In this document: one piece after another, positions 47,425-59,557 of the stretch
Layout: each line of letters opens with the position of its first letter
How positions within the stretch are numbered: the first letter of the stretch is position 1
Source of the DNA: Erodium maritimum
Taxonomy: Eukaryota > Streptophyta > Magnoliopsida > Geraniales > Geraniaceae
Direction of reading: 5' to 3'
Assembly: GCA_963921825.1 (NCBI GenBank)
Contig: OY997596.1
Span: 1,493,001-1,557,000 of the forward strand
Length of the DNA stretch: 64,000 nucleotides
The notes under the pieces: generated by a model
Told to the model about the DNA's origin: nothing
What the model saw: only the letters and a program-made list of their open reading frames with translations
Database searches by the model: none
Translations under genes and position numbers: made by a program

Positions 47425-50400
47425 TTGTCACCTCCGGATACCATATCTTGGAGGTGGAAGATTGATCCTTTCAAATCGCCTTGGACCTTCCGGAATTGTA
47501 ACAGGAATTGGTTCTTACTCTACGACAATCTCTGGCTCCTTTCTACTGGGTTGCCAATTGGTTTAGACAGATCTGTACCATCCTGAATTTCTTCGAGATG
47601 CACAATCCTCCCAATGACGTCTTTGGAAACAAAACTTCTTTTCCATAAAGACCCCACCCCAAGCGACGAACACCATGTTCTCACTGGGATTGTAGAAATA
47701 GTATCCCCTTGTTGCTTTGGGATACCACACGAAGGTGCATATCTCAGATCTTGGTTTGAGCTTAGTCGAAACCAAATGTTTCACATAAGCCTCGCAACCA
47801 CAAATCTTTAGGAAGGACAAAGCGGGCATCATCCCGTACCATTTTTAAAATGGTGTCCCTTCCACACCATTCGTCGAAGCCCGATTCACTATGAATGCAG
47901 TCGTCTCTAGAGCAAAACCCCTAAAAGAGATTGGGAGATCAGTCCAACTAATCATGGAACAGACCATTGTCTAACAATGTCCGATTTCTCCGTTTGGCTA
48001 CACCTTTCAACTACAGTGACCTAGGAGGAGTCCATTCCAAAAGGATCCCATTATCTTTTAGATGATCTAATAACTCTGTGGTCAAGTATTTTCCACCTCG
48101 ATCTAATCGAAGTGCCTTAATACCTTTGTCGAGCTGGTTTTCTACTAAAGTCTTAAACTCTTTGAATTTATCAAAAGCTTCAGACTTATGTCTCACCGAA
48201 TAGACATAACCATATTTACTGTAATCATCAGTAAATGTGATAAAGTAGCTAAAACCCCTCCTGGCAAGTGAACTTATTGGTCTACACACATTCGAGTGTA
48301 TCAGCCCCAATAATTCACCCGCCCTTTCATCGCGATCGATAAAGGGCACTTTAGTCATTTTGCCCATCAAACAAACCTTGCACCTATCGATCGAATGGAA
48401 TTCAAATGAACCTGAAAGCCCACACTTCTGAAGTGCTGATAGGCGCTTCTTGTTTATGCGACCCAAATGACAGTGCCATAACAGAGTTAGGTTTAAATCG
48501 TTGGATTTAGACCTCTTGGTATTAACGGAATATATAGAACTTGAGGCATTGTTACCCATATCTAATATGTACAATCCTCCAACCATGTCAGTACTGGTAT
48601 AAAACATATCATTGCATAGAACATTGAAAACTCCATTTCCAATATTAACATTATATCCTTCCTTGTCAAACACGGATACAGATATAATATTCCTACTAAA
48701 AGTAGGTATGCAATATACATTATACAATACTAAGACAAGACCTCTTGGCAAAGCAAGACTCATGGATCCTACAGCAGTTGCCACAACTCTGAGGTCCACA
48801 TCGTGCTTTCCAAACCTCTCCTACTTTCAGCCACCATATATAAGTGCATGTGTGAGATTCAGTCATGGTATCTAATACCCATGAATCTTTGGAAGTAGAG
48901 AGATGTAGCTCTATAGAGTTAATACCGGATGAAGGCACGGTCCCACCGCCCTTCCTTAGATCATCCAGGTTTCCTGATGAAGGCGCAGTCCTACTGTCCT
49001 TCTTCAGATCATCCAGGCTATTTAATGAAGGCGCAGTCCCACTGCCCTTCTTCAGATCAGCCGTGAACTTCCTGTAATCCCGGTTCCAATGACCAGGCTG
49101 TTGGCAGTAGAAGCAGACATTCTCAGGTGTCTCATCTTTCCTGCCAAGTGCACATGGGCCCAACCCTTGCCACTTCCAATTCCCTTGTTGACCATCAGAA
49201 TATCCTTGGATCCCAGATCCCTGAGATATTCTTCTCAGCAGTTAATGACACTTCATGTAACTCTGATATGGTCTTAGAGACAGCCTTGTCAAGGACATAT
49301 TCTTTGCGTTCAGACTTGAGGACTATCCTCAAAATTCTGTACCAGTCCAAATAGTTTGTCCCATTTAGCTTGACCCTGTCAAGAATGGTTTTTAATGACA
49401 AACTATTAATGTTCGCTGAATTTGCCATTTGATCTACAACAGATAAAATTCAATCAGTAAACTGAATAAATTTTATGAAGATCAAGCTTAAACACCAACA
49501 ATCGATTCTAAACCTTTAGAATCTGAAACCAAGATCCTTGATTCACTCGATTAAGCTGAACTAATGTTCACCACTTAATCGAGCTATGTAGGTAGGACTC
49601 CATCCAATCACATCCAATGTGACTCTTGGCTATGGTATGCACTTATGTACACGGCTTACCCTATCTGTTACCCTAGCTCAACCTCAGGCTGAGAATCGTA
49701 GTCGGGTCCACCAATTTTCAACTATGGCCCGTCACTATGTAGGTGCTCCGCTAATGCGCACGACACCCACATATGTCGTCCAAACCTACTACCCCGCTTT
49801 CCCATGGATGCTCCGCTAATGCGCACGACACCCATAGGACGGTGAGGTAGTAAGGTGTTGATAATTGGGAGGTATCAGACATGACCCGTTTTTACTTGTC
49901 CGGTTGTGTTTAAAACTTTGACACATCCTAGATGCGATGAGCACATCAACTACATTCCAAATGCAATGATGCCTCAAATTACATCCAATGTAATTCTTCC
50001 TTCGAACCCGTCAACTACATCCAATGTAATGACGATTCTAAGGGCTCACACACAAGGATTAAAATTCCAATTTTATCTTTGCATGTGAGGTGATATGCTC
50101 GGTAAATAAAGTTAAGCATGCAATTCTAAAACACATAGAATTAATCATGCATAAACTAAACCAAGCATAAAGCGATAAATATGCACATAATAGCCCCCTA
50201 AACTAACTCCCACTAGCTTCTTGAGCTCCATCGACTCCAAGCCGATGCCAACACCCGAAAAGCCACCAAATGACCTTTTCGCCCTTTCTTCATCTTGAGT
50301 AAAATATTACAATTTAATACACGACTCGCAGGTCGGGAATAAATAAATATTACAAACAAGTGGTTCGACGACCACACCTTGAAAGAATAATTACACGCTA

Positions 50401-50982
50401 ACACTAACGGCTCGCAGGCCGTGAAAAGCGATAAATAATTAAATCGAGCTCGGGGCTATTATGTACACCATGCCAACATCACATCACACATCGTGTTATC
50501 AAACAAGAATGTTATCAAACATCATGTGATTTTCCGGTTTTAATTAATAGCCAAGTTTCGAAATTTTTTGATGCTCGGTTTATCGAAACCGTTCAAAAAT
50601 GAAACTTTTGAACATTTGATCTTCGAGTTCGTCATGACGGTTCCAAACTCGTCATAACTAACAAAACGGTTTAGCCTTGGTATATCAACCATCCAATGGT
50701 CATGCTTGGCCTAGCTCCGTCCAACGGAGCCCCGTTCGGTCCCGGTTTCGGCTCCCCGAGAGTCCCGCACCCGAGACCCGAAAAATCAAATTTTTTTCAA
50801 AATTTCCAGATTTGAAATAATTTTCAAAAAATCATTTTACATGCATTAAATCCATGACAGAATTTAAAACATTTTATCAAACAATTTAGCAAAACAACAT
50901 GCAAAAAACGAAACTTTCAAGCAAAACCGAAACTATGAACACCGTCTTGTGAATCCCGAAGGTAGCACGGCTCTGATACCAC

Positions 50983-52670
50983 TGTTGGGTCTCGAGGTAG
51001 GGTTGGAGATGAACCAACTCGCAGCGGAAAATCAATGAAAACCAAGAGACAATTAGAACCATGAAACAACTAACAAAGAATGGATTAAAAAGAGAAAAAT
51101 TCAGCACTAGTTCTTACCAAAACAAGAACACCGGTTAACGAATGATTGGCTTGAGTCTCCAAGACGCCTACGTATCCACATGGGAATCAAAGCCACGTAG
51201 TTCTTCTCTTTGAGGACTCAAGAACACAAAAATGGAGGAGGAAACTAGTCAAACCCGAAATGGCCATGGAAGAGGGAGAGAAAATGTGTTTCCTATTCTT
51301 GTCTTGTGTTTGTTATGTTGAAAAAAGATGACTTAAACATAACAAAACCCATACTTGTCCAACTAAAGGCATGGGACAAGTATGGTGTCAAGTAAAGTGT
51401 AAATAGGACAAAGTATGGCAAGACAAGATTGGGTTAGGTGGTGAATCACCAACACCTTAATCCTTGTCTTGCTTACTTAGTACTAATTAATCAAGACTTG
51501 ATTAATTAGTTCCATGGGCCTTGGTTGCATGGGCCTTTCATGGGCCTCTTGGAACATGGCCCGTGACCATTTCCAACGAGGTCCCGTGATTCGCTCATCG
51601 CCTCCATGCCTTCCATACCGGAAATGTCCAACATTATCCGACGCGATCAATCCCAAGACTCCAAGCCTTGTCTCGATCCGTAAAGTCCTATTCACTTACG
51701 GGCACATGACCCAAAACCCAGTTTTGGTCATGTCCCGAGACAACTCCCTTTTGGCCATTCTCCATAAATGTGTCAATGAGTTTCATCCTCCGGTGTGACC
51801 CTTAGGTTTATGCATGTCAATAGATCAACGTAAAATCCCATTTTACTTGATCCTATTTAAGTGGCAACTAACGAGACTTTAGTATTGCCTGACACTACAT
51901 AACGAATCGACCCTGTCGATTCTAACCTTTCCGTCGTCCCTGTCATTATCCTTTTATCTCCGATATCCTGATTGAGATAAGGCATAGAGCCGTCATCCTT
52001 ATTATTCTCAATCACCGTTCCTTGATATGTGAGATGACTGAAGATATGATACCCAGTATCATGTGCATGGCCATGCTATTCTTCCAGTCACTCTCGATCA
52101 AGTGGCCGAGAACCGATATCTTTCCCATACCTTAGTATGAGGGATAAATCCCTTAGCCGTCTTTCGTGTCACTCATGTAGCCCGTCCCCAAGCCAATCCT
52201 GGCCGTTATGGAAGCCCTGTTACGGACAACGTTAGGCTCAGGTCAAACTCAGTTGTTGACTACATAGCGATCACAAAGACTCCTTGGTCTAAGGATACAT
52301 GACAAGCTACAACACTGAATATGTTCATGACTTAATCTATGGCACATATTCAGGGCGGGTCGTCCAATATCATGTCCCACATGATATCTATGATCAGACT
52401 CCGGAATCCCATTCCAATGACTAACGGAACGTAAGCCATAAAGAGCCATCTTTCATACTAGTCGCTTCTAGTGAAGCTTTGTTGACTAGGGACCCATCGA
52501 GTGTGATCTATCTCGATCTATGGTTCTATTCGCATGGTGGGCATAGATCAGAGCACACATCGATATATTACTCCAACACATAAGTAATATAAAGCCGCTT
52601 TAATTTTATTGCTAACGATGATATATACATTTGGACATTTAGGATTGAACTACGGGCACTAAGACTAACA
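50983..52670 (-). repeat. 5' LTR of copia element B
   Basis: Reverse-strand LTR of 1,688 bp, bordered on the inside by the primer-site complement GGCTCTGATACCA and on the outside by the CCAAG duplication. Confidence 0.95.
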
Positions 52671-53193
52671 CCAAGCCCTACGGACAGCGATGACTCCCGA
52701 CAAGCCCGCACCCGCCACCAAACGAAACCAAGACACCTCTGCACTGCTCGGCTCCCAAAACGGAAGCCCGTCGGAGCCAACACCCGCGACGATCCTACCG
52801 GAGAATTCGCCTCTCCCCTCTCAAATCTCCACCGGACAAGAAACGGAGAGGAGAAAGAGACGAAACAGAGATGGAGGCTTCGGAGAAGAAGGGAAGCGAC
52901 CGGATCTGGGGACAAACCCTAGATCTGGAAAGATGAAGGTCGAAACGAAGAGGATGAAGGAGGCCCGATTCAAGAAGAAGGTAGAAAGAAGAAAGGGCAA
53001 GGGAAAGCAAGGTTACCTGTGGCTCACAAGGCCGAAGCCAAGTGAGCCACCGGCGACGGCGAGACAGAAAAGGAGGCTAGGGTTAGAGGAGAGGGGTTTC
53101 TAGAGAGAGGTGAGACACTCTCTCTAGAACAAAAAAAACTTGTTGACATGATTAGTTAACAGTACGAATTACTCTTTTAAATAATTGGTTTTG

Positions 53194-55170
53194 TCGATAT
53201 GATTATGTAGGTATCAGAGTTTCGTTATGTGCTAGGTTTTACTTAAATTGATTTATTGCAATGATAATTTTTGTAAAACAAACAAACAATATGAAACTAA
53301 CATATTAAAGACCAGAAGGTCCTAATAGTAAATCACATGCCTGAAACCTAAAACATCCGTTTAAACACCAAAATGACAAACCACATCCCCTTAATCTTCG
53401 ACGACATCCACGACCTGGGCCAAGTCAACCGCCTAAGCAAAAATAGTTAGTACACAAACCCGACTTTGAGTAATCGCTCATCATTAGTTGGGGAGCTTTT
53501 TTTGAGTGGCTAGGTAGGTTATTATTCTAAAAACCGTTTAGCCAACACCTAAACGGAGATTTTCATAATACCGACCCATTCAGTATAAATATTAGAATAT
53601 TATTTACCTCTCATTTTTTAAAGATATGGATATACCAAATGTCAAAATATTAATATATTTACAAAATTAGTGTGACTTGTAGTTTTTCCTAGATAATTTT
53701 TTTACGAGTGGTTTATAGGTAAAAGATTTGTTAGCTCGTATCAGAGTATCCATAGTCGGCGGCAGAAAAGATGCGAAAAAAATGCCTCGGAGCTAGCGTT
53801 TTCAACAATGCAATTAGTAGATATTCAACTTCATCCTAAACCACAGATCTCACATGGATCAAATTAAACAATCGATCCTACACGGATCATGTTAGATCAC
53901 GAACAAGTATGGCGTTGCAGTAAGGCGTTGTTATTGACTTTCCGTAAGGAATTTATGCCCTACTATATTGGGCATATCCTTCGGGATACAATACTGCTAT
54001 ATTATATTATAAAGAGTTAATATCATAACGCACCACACAAGTATACACGTTTTTCAAATAACACATTAAGTTATGATTTTTTCATGTGGCACACTTATGT
54101 ACCCAAAAATTATCAAAGTTTGTTGATACGTAGGTGTGCCACATGAAAAAATCGTTGATACATAGGTGTGCCACATGAAAAAAATCATAACTTAGTGTGT
54201 TATTTGAAAAACGTGTATACTTGTGTGGTGCTTTATGATATTTTCTATGTACAAATGTGAGATAATAGTTCTGAACAAAATGAATTGATATATACAACAG
54301 ATGACGTGGTTGTTCATAAGAGTCACAATTTTTCAATTGGTAGCAGTTAAGCAATTACATAACTGTTAATGGATAATAAAATATTAATCCAAGTATCATA
54401 GTCTTGATTAATATAATTTAATAAGACCCATGACAAATATACCAATATATTGATCACTTGGTACATGCTCCATATAATTAGACTTTGCTATATAAACACA
54501 TTAGTAATGTTTGTTCCATATTTTATCAATGTGGCACCATCATATTTACACAAACTAAATGTTCCAACAGATCAAACCAAAATAATGGTTACGTAGCAAC
54601 GAGAATACAATTTTAAAGTTATTTTGTGAATTACCCCGTAATTTCTTCTCCAAAAAGATCATTTTAGTAGATTTACCGGTGAAATACGTGTTAACTGGCA
54701 TGAGACTGAACGGATATTAATGGAAAATTATGAGATGTTCACCTCTCCATAAACACCCCTAAGTGCAACAAATTATTATACTTACATGGAACTATCCATT
54801 ACCAGACACATAATAAATTACACACATAAGTTTGTGAAAATATGAGCTTGGGGACATCTAAGAGAAGTCATGTAATTTGAGAGCCTATAACTTTAAGTGA
54901 GGAGGAGGAAGTGTATGAACTATGATGTTTCATGGATTGCATGAGATAATGAACCTGTTACTATCATGTCCTTAACATGAGGACACCCTCATGGTTATTA
55001 TCATGTCCTTAACATGAGGACACTCTTGGTTCTTACATATAAATGAATCTGATTAGTATATAATGTTACAGTTTAACCATGAAACCCTTTAAAAGTTAGG
55101 AGGATTTAAAAAAATCTTAGCATGGATTGCACAATGTATTTGAGATATTGGAGTATACTAAATCGTATAA
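53194..55170 (+). repeat. Diverged direct duplication, copy 2, AT-rich
   Basis: Holds the counterpart of 33095-33180 (at 53505-53575), of 34850-34920 (at 53590-53665) and of 34940-35170 (at 54905-55165). Between these lie a foldback MITE at 54018-54243 and unmatched AT-rich sequence. Within it a unit of about 41 bp with ATCATGTCCTTAACATGAGG is present twice in tandem (about 54962-55025). No gene is seen. Confidence 0.5.
54018..54243. mobile_element. Short foldback MITE
   Basis: The ends are inverted repeats of about 75 bp with very few differences, sharing GCACCACACAAGTATACACG. The centre repeats GTGCCACATGAAAAAA-type words. The flanks are too AT-rich to define a target duplication. No coding capacity. 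Confidence 0.75.
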
Positions 55171-55790
55171 AAAAGAAGCCAAGTCTAAATTAATCGACTT
55201 GGGGTTGCGGCCATAAAAGAAAGAAGTGGAAATTCAAAAGGCGATGTTGATCTCCCAATTCGTTGAGGTCTTGCGCTCTCTCTAACGAAAGAAGGAAGAT
55301 ACAAGTTGAATCACTACACAATAAAAAAAGGAATGAAGTTAATGATAGTTTAGTTCTTGTCCTACCCAAAAACGCAACCTAAGCCCAATCTTGAGGAGAA
55401 AAAAAGGAACAAAAATTTATACTGGATTTTGTCAACCTACGAAAAAATATATAGAAATTTCTAACCAACACCCTATCCGATGGCCGATGTACAGAGGGGT
55501 AGAAAACAAGTGTTTCCTTTAGTTCTTCACTAACTTAAGGATGGTTATGGCATTATTCATTGTTAGTCTCTAGGAGGAAGCACGCATTAGCGGACTCAAA
55601 TGGTGCATTCCATAACACTATAAATCACAAAGAACAGTATAAAGAGAGGGAAAGGTTCATATGTGTATTGTATTTTCTATATCTAATTAGAATTGGAATT
55701 TCTAAACTTGAAAAAAACTATAATTTTCTTCTTCTTCTTCTTCAGATCATCCATGATAGTATTATCATTATTTCTTATGGGATTCCTTCG
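55171..55790. other. AT-rich stretch without a supported gene
   Basis: Only short chance frames are present. A CTT microsatellite (about 55725-55745) precedes the LINE-like remnant. Confidence 0.4.
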
Positions 55791-57140
55791 ATCTGATTTC
55801 TGATTTAGGATGAGTATAATCGATTTTTTGCGACAATCAAGGCTTGTGCTAAGGAAGATTTGTTCTTCGACGAGTGATAGTTGCCCGAGGTTTTGGGCGG
55901 TCATATGGTGGTCCGAACACTTTGGTTTGGCTAGCAACATCGATTAAACAAATCATGAAGGCAATAGACACGATTCCTGAAAATCACAGAAGGCCCTAAG
56001 AAGACACGGGACGAATGGGAGGCCTATTCCAATTTGTTATGACCAATCGCACTCTTCAACCAATTGATGTGACACATGGTCAAGTAGCGTACATCTCACA
56101 TAAAACAATTGGTTCTTTAACAAGGACCAAGCGATTAGTTACTTGAAATTTATCTTTTATATTTCAAGCGTTTAGCCACAGTTAACAATTCGAGCGGGTA
56201 CACGACCAGCGATATAGGCAAGAAAAATTAGACGACTCAGGCGAGGTCTGCTATGCAGCCTCGCCAAGATAAATGAGCAAGCAGTGATTGAGGGATTTAT
56301 ACTGGGAGAGATCCATGAATCAAGCCCATCCTCTCGTTACTACTATTAGTTCAAGTTCGGTCGCCCTCTTCACGACAAAAAGAGTCATCTCTATGAGATC
56401 AAGCAACGTTTAGGCACCACCTTGAACGGTACTCTTCAGTTTATTAGTTTAAGTTTTATTAAGTTATTATCATGCTTATTTAAAATCGTCTGTGGCTACG
56501 GTTAATGTGTCTTAGAGTTATAGGGACTTTTTGGGTCCTTACTCGTTGTAATAACTCTTCTTTCTTATTATTAATAAAAGGGCAAATTCCACCTCAATAC
56601 CCTAACTATCGGTTTATTTCACCTCAATACCCTAACTAATTTTCGTGGCACCTCAATACCCTAGAATTGCATTTTCCGTCACTTTAGTACCTACCGTCAA
56701 CTTTCCATCCATTTTGGATGGAAAATAGTCATGTGCTTCGCACATGACCTTAATTTTTTTTAAATTCCATTTTTACCCTTGTTCTCTTATAACCCTAACC
56801 CCTCACATTCATACCCTCATCCTCTCATCTATCCAAACTTTATCTCTCCAAAATCAAACCTCACCTTATCTCTTCAAAAACAAACCTCACGCTTTATCTC
56901 TCCAAAATCAAACCTCACCCTTATCTCTCCAAAATTAAACCCCCCTAAATTACCTAAGGTGGTTCGTGCTCTAGAGATGAAGCATCACGACGACGTCCAC
57001 GGCGAGCTCGAGCTCACGGCGGCGACGCGACATCCACGGCGGCAAGAAATGACTGAAATCTGTGGCTCAGGCTTCTTCTCTCACCCTTCTCGAGTTCTCT
57101 CTCGAATCTGTTCGTTTGTGCAAGATCTGGGGGATTTTTT

Positions 57141-57142
<2 letters not shown>

Positions 57143-57171
<29 letters not shown>
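57143..57171 (+). repeat. Run of 29 G
   Basis: An uninterrupted G homopolymer following a T8 run, inside the Mutator-like element. It can form G-quadruplexes and is prone to slippage; its exact length may also be a sequencing or assembly estimate. Confidence 0.9.
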
Positions 57172-57173
<2 letters not shown>

Positions 57174-57300
57174 GTGCCATAACTGAGGGATTTTGTTCAA
57201 TTCCGAAGTATTTTTTTTGGTTGATGGAGAGAAATCAAATCTGAAGAAGCCTCTCACGCTCTCATCTTCATCGAGTTGAATCGATTTCCATATTTGTGAG

Positions 57301-57372
57301 TTGTTTGGGTCCTCCTCAAAATCGATTTGTTTGGGTCCTCCTCAAAATCGATTTGTTTTTGGTCCTCTTCAA
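57301..57372 (+). repeat. Tandem repeat, about 26-bp unit, 2.5 copies
   Basis: The unit GTTTGGGTCCTCCTCAAAAT followed by CGATTT is repeated twice with a third partial, slightly changed copy, inside the Mutator-like element. Confidence 0.8.
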
Positions 57373-57678
57373 GAATTTTTTTGAGCCATATCTGTAAGCC
57401 TTCAAAACCAGATCTGGTTGTCACAGAGAAAACGATGATGTCTTCTATTTTTTTTAATTTCTTTTGTAAATATTTAAATTAGTAAATTATAGTTGAATCT
57501 CTCTTTTTTTTAGTTTTTCTAATGTAAATTAGTTATGTAAAAAAATTATTAAAATTAAATCTGATATAAACAAGGAAAGCAATTATTTAATAAAATAAAA
57601 ATCATTTAAGAAGATTAATAAGAAAAAGAAAAGTTTAAGAAAATTAGTAGCAAAAAATAAAATTTTGAAAAAATGATT

Positions 57679-57702
57679 TATATATATATATATATATATA
57701 TT
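57679..57702. repeat. TA microsatellite
   Basis: About 11-12 TA units in the AT-rich half of the Mutator-like element. Confidence 0.9.
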
Positions 57703-58313
57703 AAATTAAATTATAATATTTTTAAAACTAGAAGCTATAAAAAGTTGCATTAATTAAAAAATATGAATTTATAAGATGAAAACTATTTTAAAAAAATTGA
57801 TTTGAAAAAAACTGGTTTTATAATTAAAAAATTGATTTTATAATAAAAACTAATTTTATAATAAAAAAATCTGATTTTATAAAAAAAGAAACTGATTTTT
57901 TGAAATAAAATATAATTTTCATAAAACATAAAACTGATTTTTTTAAAATAAAGAAATAAAAAGAATTTTTGAAAACCAATGGCATGGGTTTGAAAATTTG
58001 ACTGTTGCTGAGGGGTATTACGGACTTTTTAGGTTTTTGGATGGAAAAATGGATGGAAAGTTGACTGAAACTAATGGTAGGTACTAAAGTGACGGAAAAT
58101 GTCACTCTAGGGTATTGAGATGCCACGAAAAATAGTTAGGGTATTGAGGTGAAATAAAACGATAGTTAGGGTATTGAGGTGGAATTTGCCCTTAATAAAA
58201 TACCGCACTTTTCGTTCAAAAAAATCGCATTTAATTCATCAAATAAACATATATTCAAACAATTGATGCACAAAACAGTCTCAAGGAGACTCTATTATAC
58301 ATACTCTTACTAA

Positions 58314-59214
58314 GACCATCCACAATGGGTCCGGTTGACGTCGAATTAATGTGTCGAATTGGTCCAAAAACTCAAATTTGCGTCTATTCCAAATGTGGGC
58401 GTGGAATCTTGGTGGAGAAAGGATAGACGGTCTAAAGATTCGTCGACGACCAATTCATGTCTAATGTCACGATTCTCCAATGAAGAATCACCATGTGGCA
58501 TCCACTATTTCCTTAATAATCACTCATTTCCTTAATATTTATTTAAGAATTTTCTTAATAACCAATAATTTCTTTAATAAATTATGCTATGTTATTTAAT
58601 ATTTTTCAATAATATTTTGTAATTTATATTATCTAATTTAAAATTATATTAATTTACAATTCATAATTTTATATTTTATAATTCAATATTAAGTCATTTC
58701 GCATTTATTAATTTAAGAATAAGATTACTTAATTAATAATATAATAATTTTAATTTTTTTAATTTAATATTACTAAATTATGATTATATTAATTTACGGT
58801 TATATTATTTTAATATTTATATTGTTGTTTAAATTCCTTTGTTTTTTGTTTTATTTATAATAAAAAATTTTCCTTTTTTTATTAATATTAGGCGCTTCGT
58901 GGTGACGTTCTTGTAGTATTTGTCATGCGTTTTGTTGTTTCTTGGGTTTGCGTTGTACTTTTCTTTGCTCGTTTATGAAAATAATAATATGTTTCCATCG
59001 TCTTTCCTTTTTTTTTCATTTTGTTTAAATTAAAATTTTATGTATATATTTTTTCTTTACATTAGACTCGGAATAGACGAATCGGGTTTTTTCCCATTGT
59101 GAGGTGATTTGCATTAGACCCACGAATCGGGTCCATTCTCCACTATTTTTTTCCAAAATTTAATCCAATTAGATGGGATTCGACCGATTCGACCTAATCC
59201 CACTATAGACGGTC
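58314..59214. mobile_element. PIF/Harbinger-like nonautonomous element, 0.9 kb
   Basis: Ends GACCATCCACAATGGG and the relaxed complement CCCACTATAGACGGTC are inverted, with TAA on both sides (58311-58313 and 59215-59217), a 3-bp Harbinger-type duplication. Sub-terminal copies of CCCATTGTG and GACGGTCTA words occur at both ends. The interior is AT-rich without coding capacity. Confidence 0.7.
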
Positions 59215-59217
59215 TAA

Positions 59218-59557
59218 TGTTTGTTCCAGATAAATAGAGGAAACAGACTTACCTATAAACACAAAAATTGATAAGAAATTGAAAACAATTACCTTTTTTC
59301 GTAATTCTAGTGATTTTAATCAAACATTTGTCAATGATTTAAATATATTTGATAACCTCACCAAATAAATAAGTAACAACCTCCCCCACCGGTTTAATTT
59401 ATTTGACAACACAAACCCTCGAAGAGTGGAAGTGGAAAAACAAGGAGAGACAAAAAAGACACGACCATAGTAACTAAAATACCCTATCATAGTACTGCTT
59501 TAGTACCATGTTCCGACAACTTTGTTCGGACCATCCGATGAACAATGATCCTCAAGC
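59218..59557 (-). other. Downstream flank of the FAF-like gene
   Basis: AT-rich sequence without an open frame; the part next to 59558 is expected to hold the 3' UTR of the FAF-like gene. Confidence 0.4.

Larger units (their letters stand above)
36033..52670 (-). mobile_element. Ty1/copia LTR retrotransposon B, hosting a second copy of its own family
   Basis: A minus-strand element bounded by LTRs at 50983-52670 (5') and 36033-37429 (3', the shorter one). The target duplication CCAAG is perfect (36028-36032 and 52671-52675). A primer site complementary to tRNA-iMet lies just inside the 5' LTR (about 50969-50981) and a purine tract just inside the 3' LTR. Recognisable parts are gag, integrase and reverse transcriptase/RNase H. 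The coding region is broken in several places. Element C (38960-47424) lies within its pol region. B is the older of the two: C interrupts it and its LTRs have drifted more. It lies inside the retroposon at 35425-53150. Confidence 0.95.
35425..53150 (-). mobile_element. Retroposon of about 1.1 kb, split by the copia nest
   Basis: The outer pieces 35425-36032 and 52676-53150 join into one minus-strand unit: a CT-rich 5' end with CTCTCTCTAGA and CCCTAGCC, a GC-rich middle, and a T-rich 3' end closing in TATAAAAAAAAA at about 35440. A 32-bp sequence starting GTACGAATTACT is directly repeated at 35393-35424 and 53162-53193 with three mismatches, as for a long target duplication of target-primed retroposition. 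No reverse transcriptase is present. It may be a nonautonomous LINE derivative or a retroposed transcript. Confidence 0.6.
56580..58191. mobile_element. Mutator-like element, nonautonomous, 1.6 kb, possible Pack-MULE
   Basis: Ends begin GGGCAAATTCCACCTCAATA in inverted orientation, with arms of roughly 150 bp made of repeated ACCTCAATACCCTA words. The 9-mer TTAATAAAA is perfectly repeated at 56571-56579 and 58192-58200. No transposase is present. The left half contains a GC-richer stretch (about 56970-57135) with an ATG at 56977 and a short frame of a kind unlike the AT-rich rest, which could be a captured gene fragment; I do not recognise it. The right half is extremely AT-rich. Confidence 0.9.
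55800..58228 (+). mobile_element. Degenerate LINE-like 3' remnant, split by a Mutator-like element
   Basis: Joining 55800-56579 to 58201-58228 (58192-58200 is the insertion duplication) gives a continuous 3' end that reads TTGTAATAACTCTTC, then TTAATAAAATACCGCACTTT and a terminal A-run, a typical plant L1-type closing sequence. The body contains short coding-like pieces (KTRDEWEAYSNLL near 56000-56035) but no recognised domain, and many breaks. The left end is not defined. Confidence 0.5.

Noticed and set aside
52690-53103. A 137-codon plus-strand frame
   Set aside because: It is the antisense of the GC-rich 5' part of the retroposon at 35425-53150 and has no recognisable domain.
55800-56570. 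A possible gag-like gene (DEWEAYSNLL-like piece)
   Set aside because: The piece is too short and the surroundings too eroded to assign a family; kept only as a LINE-like remnant because of its 3' end.
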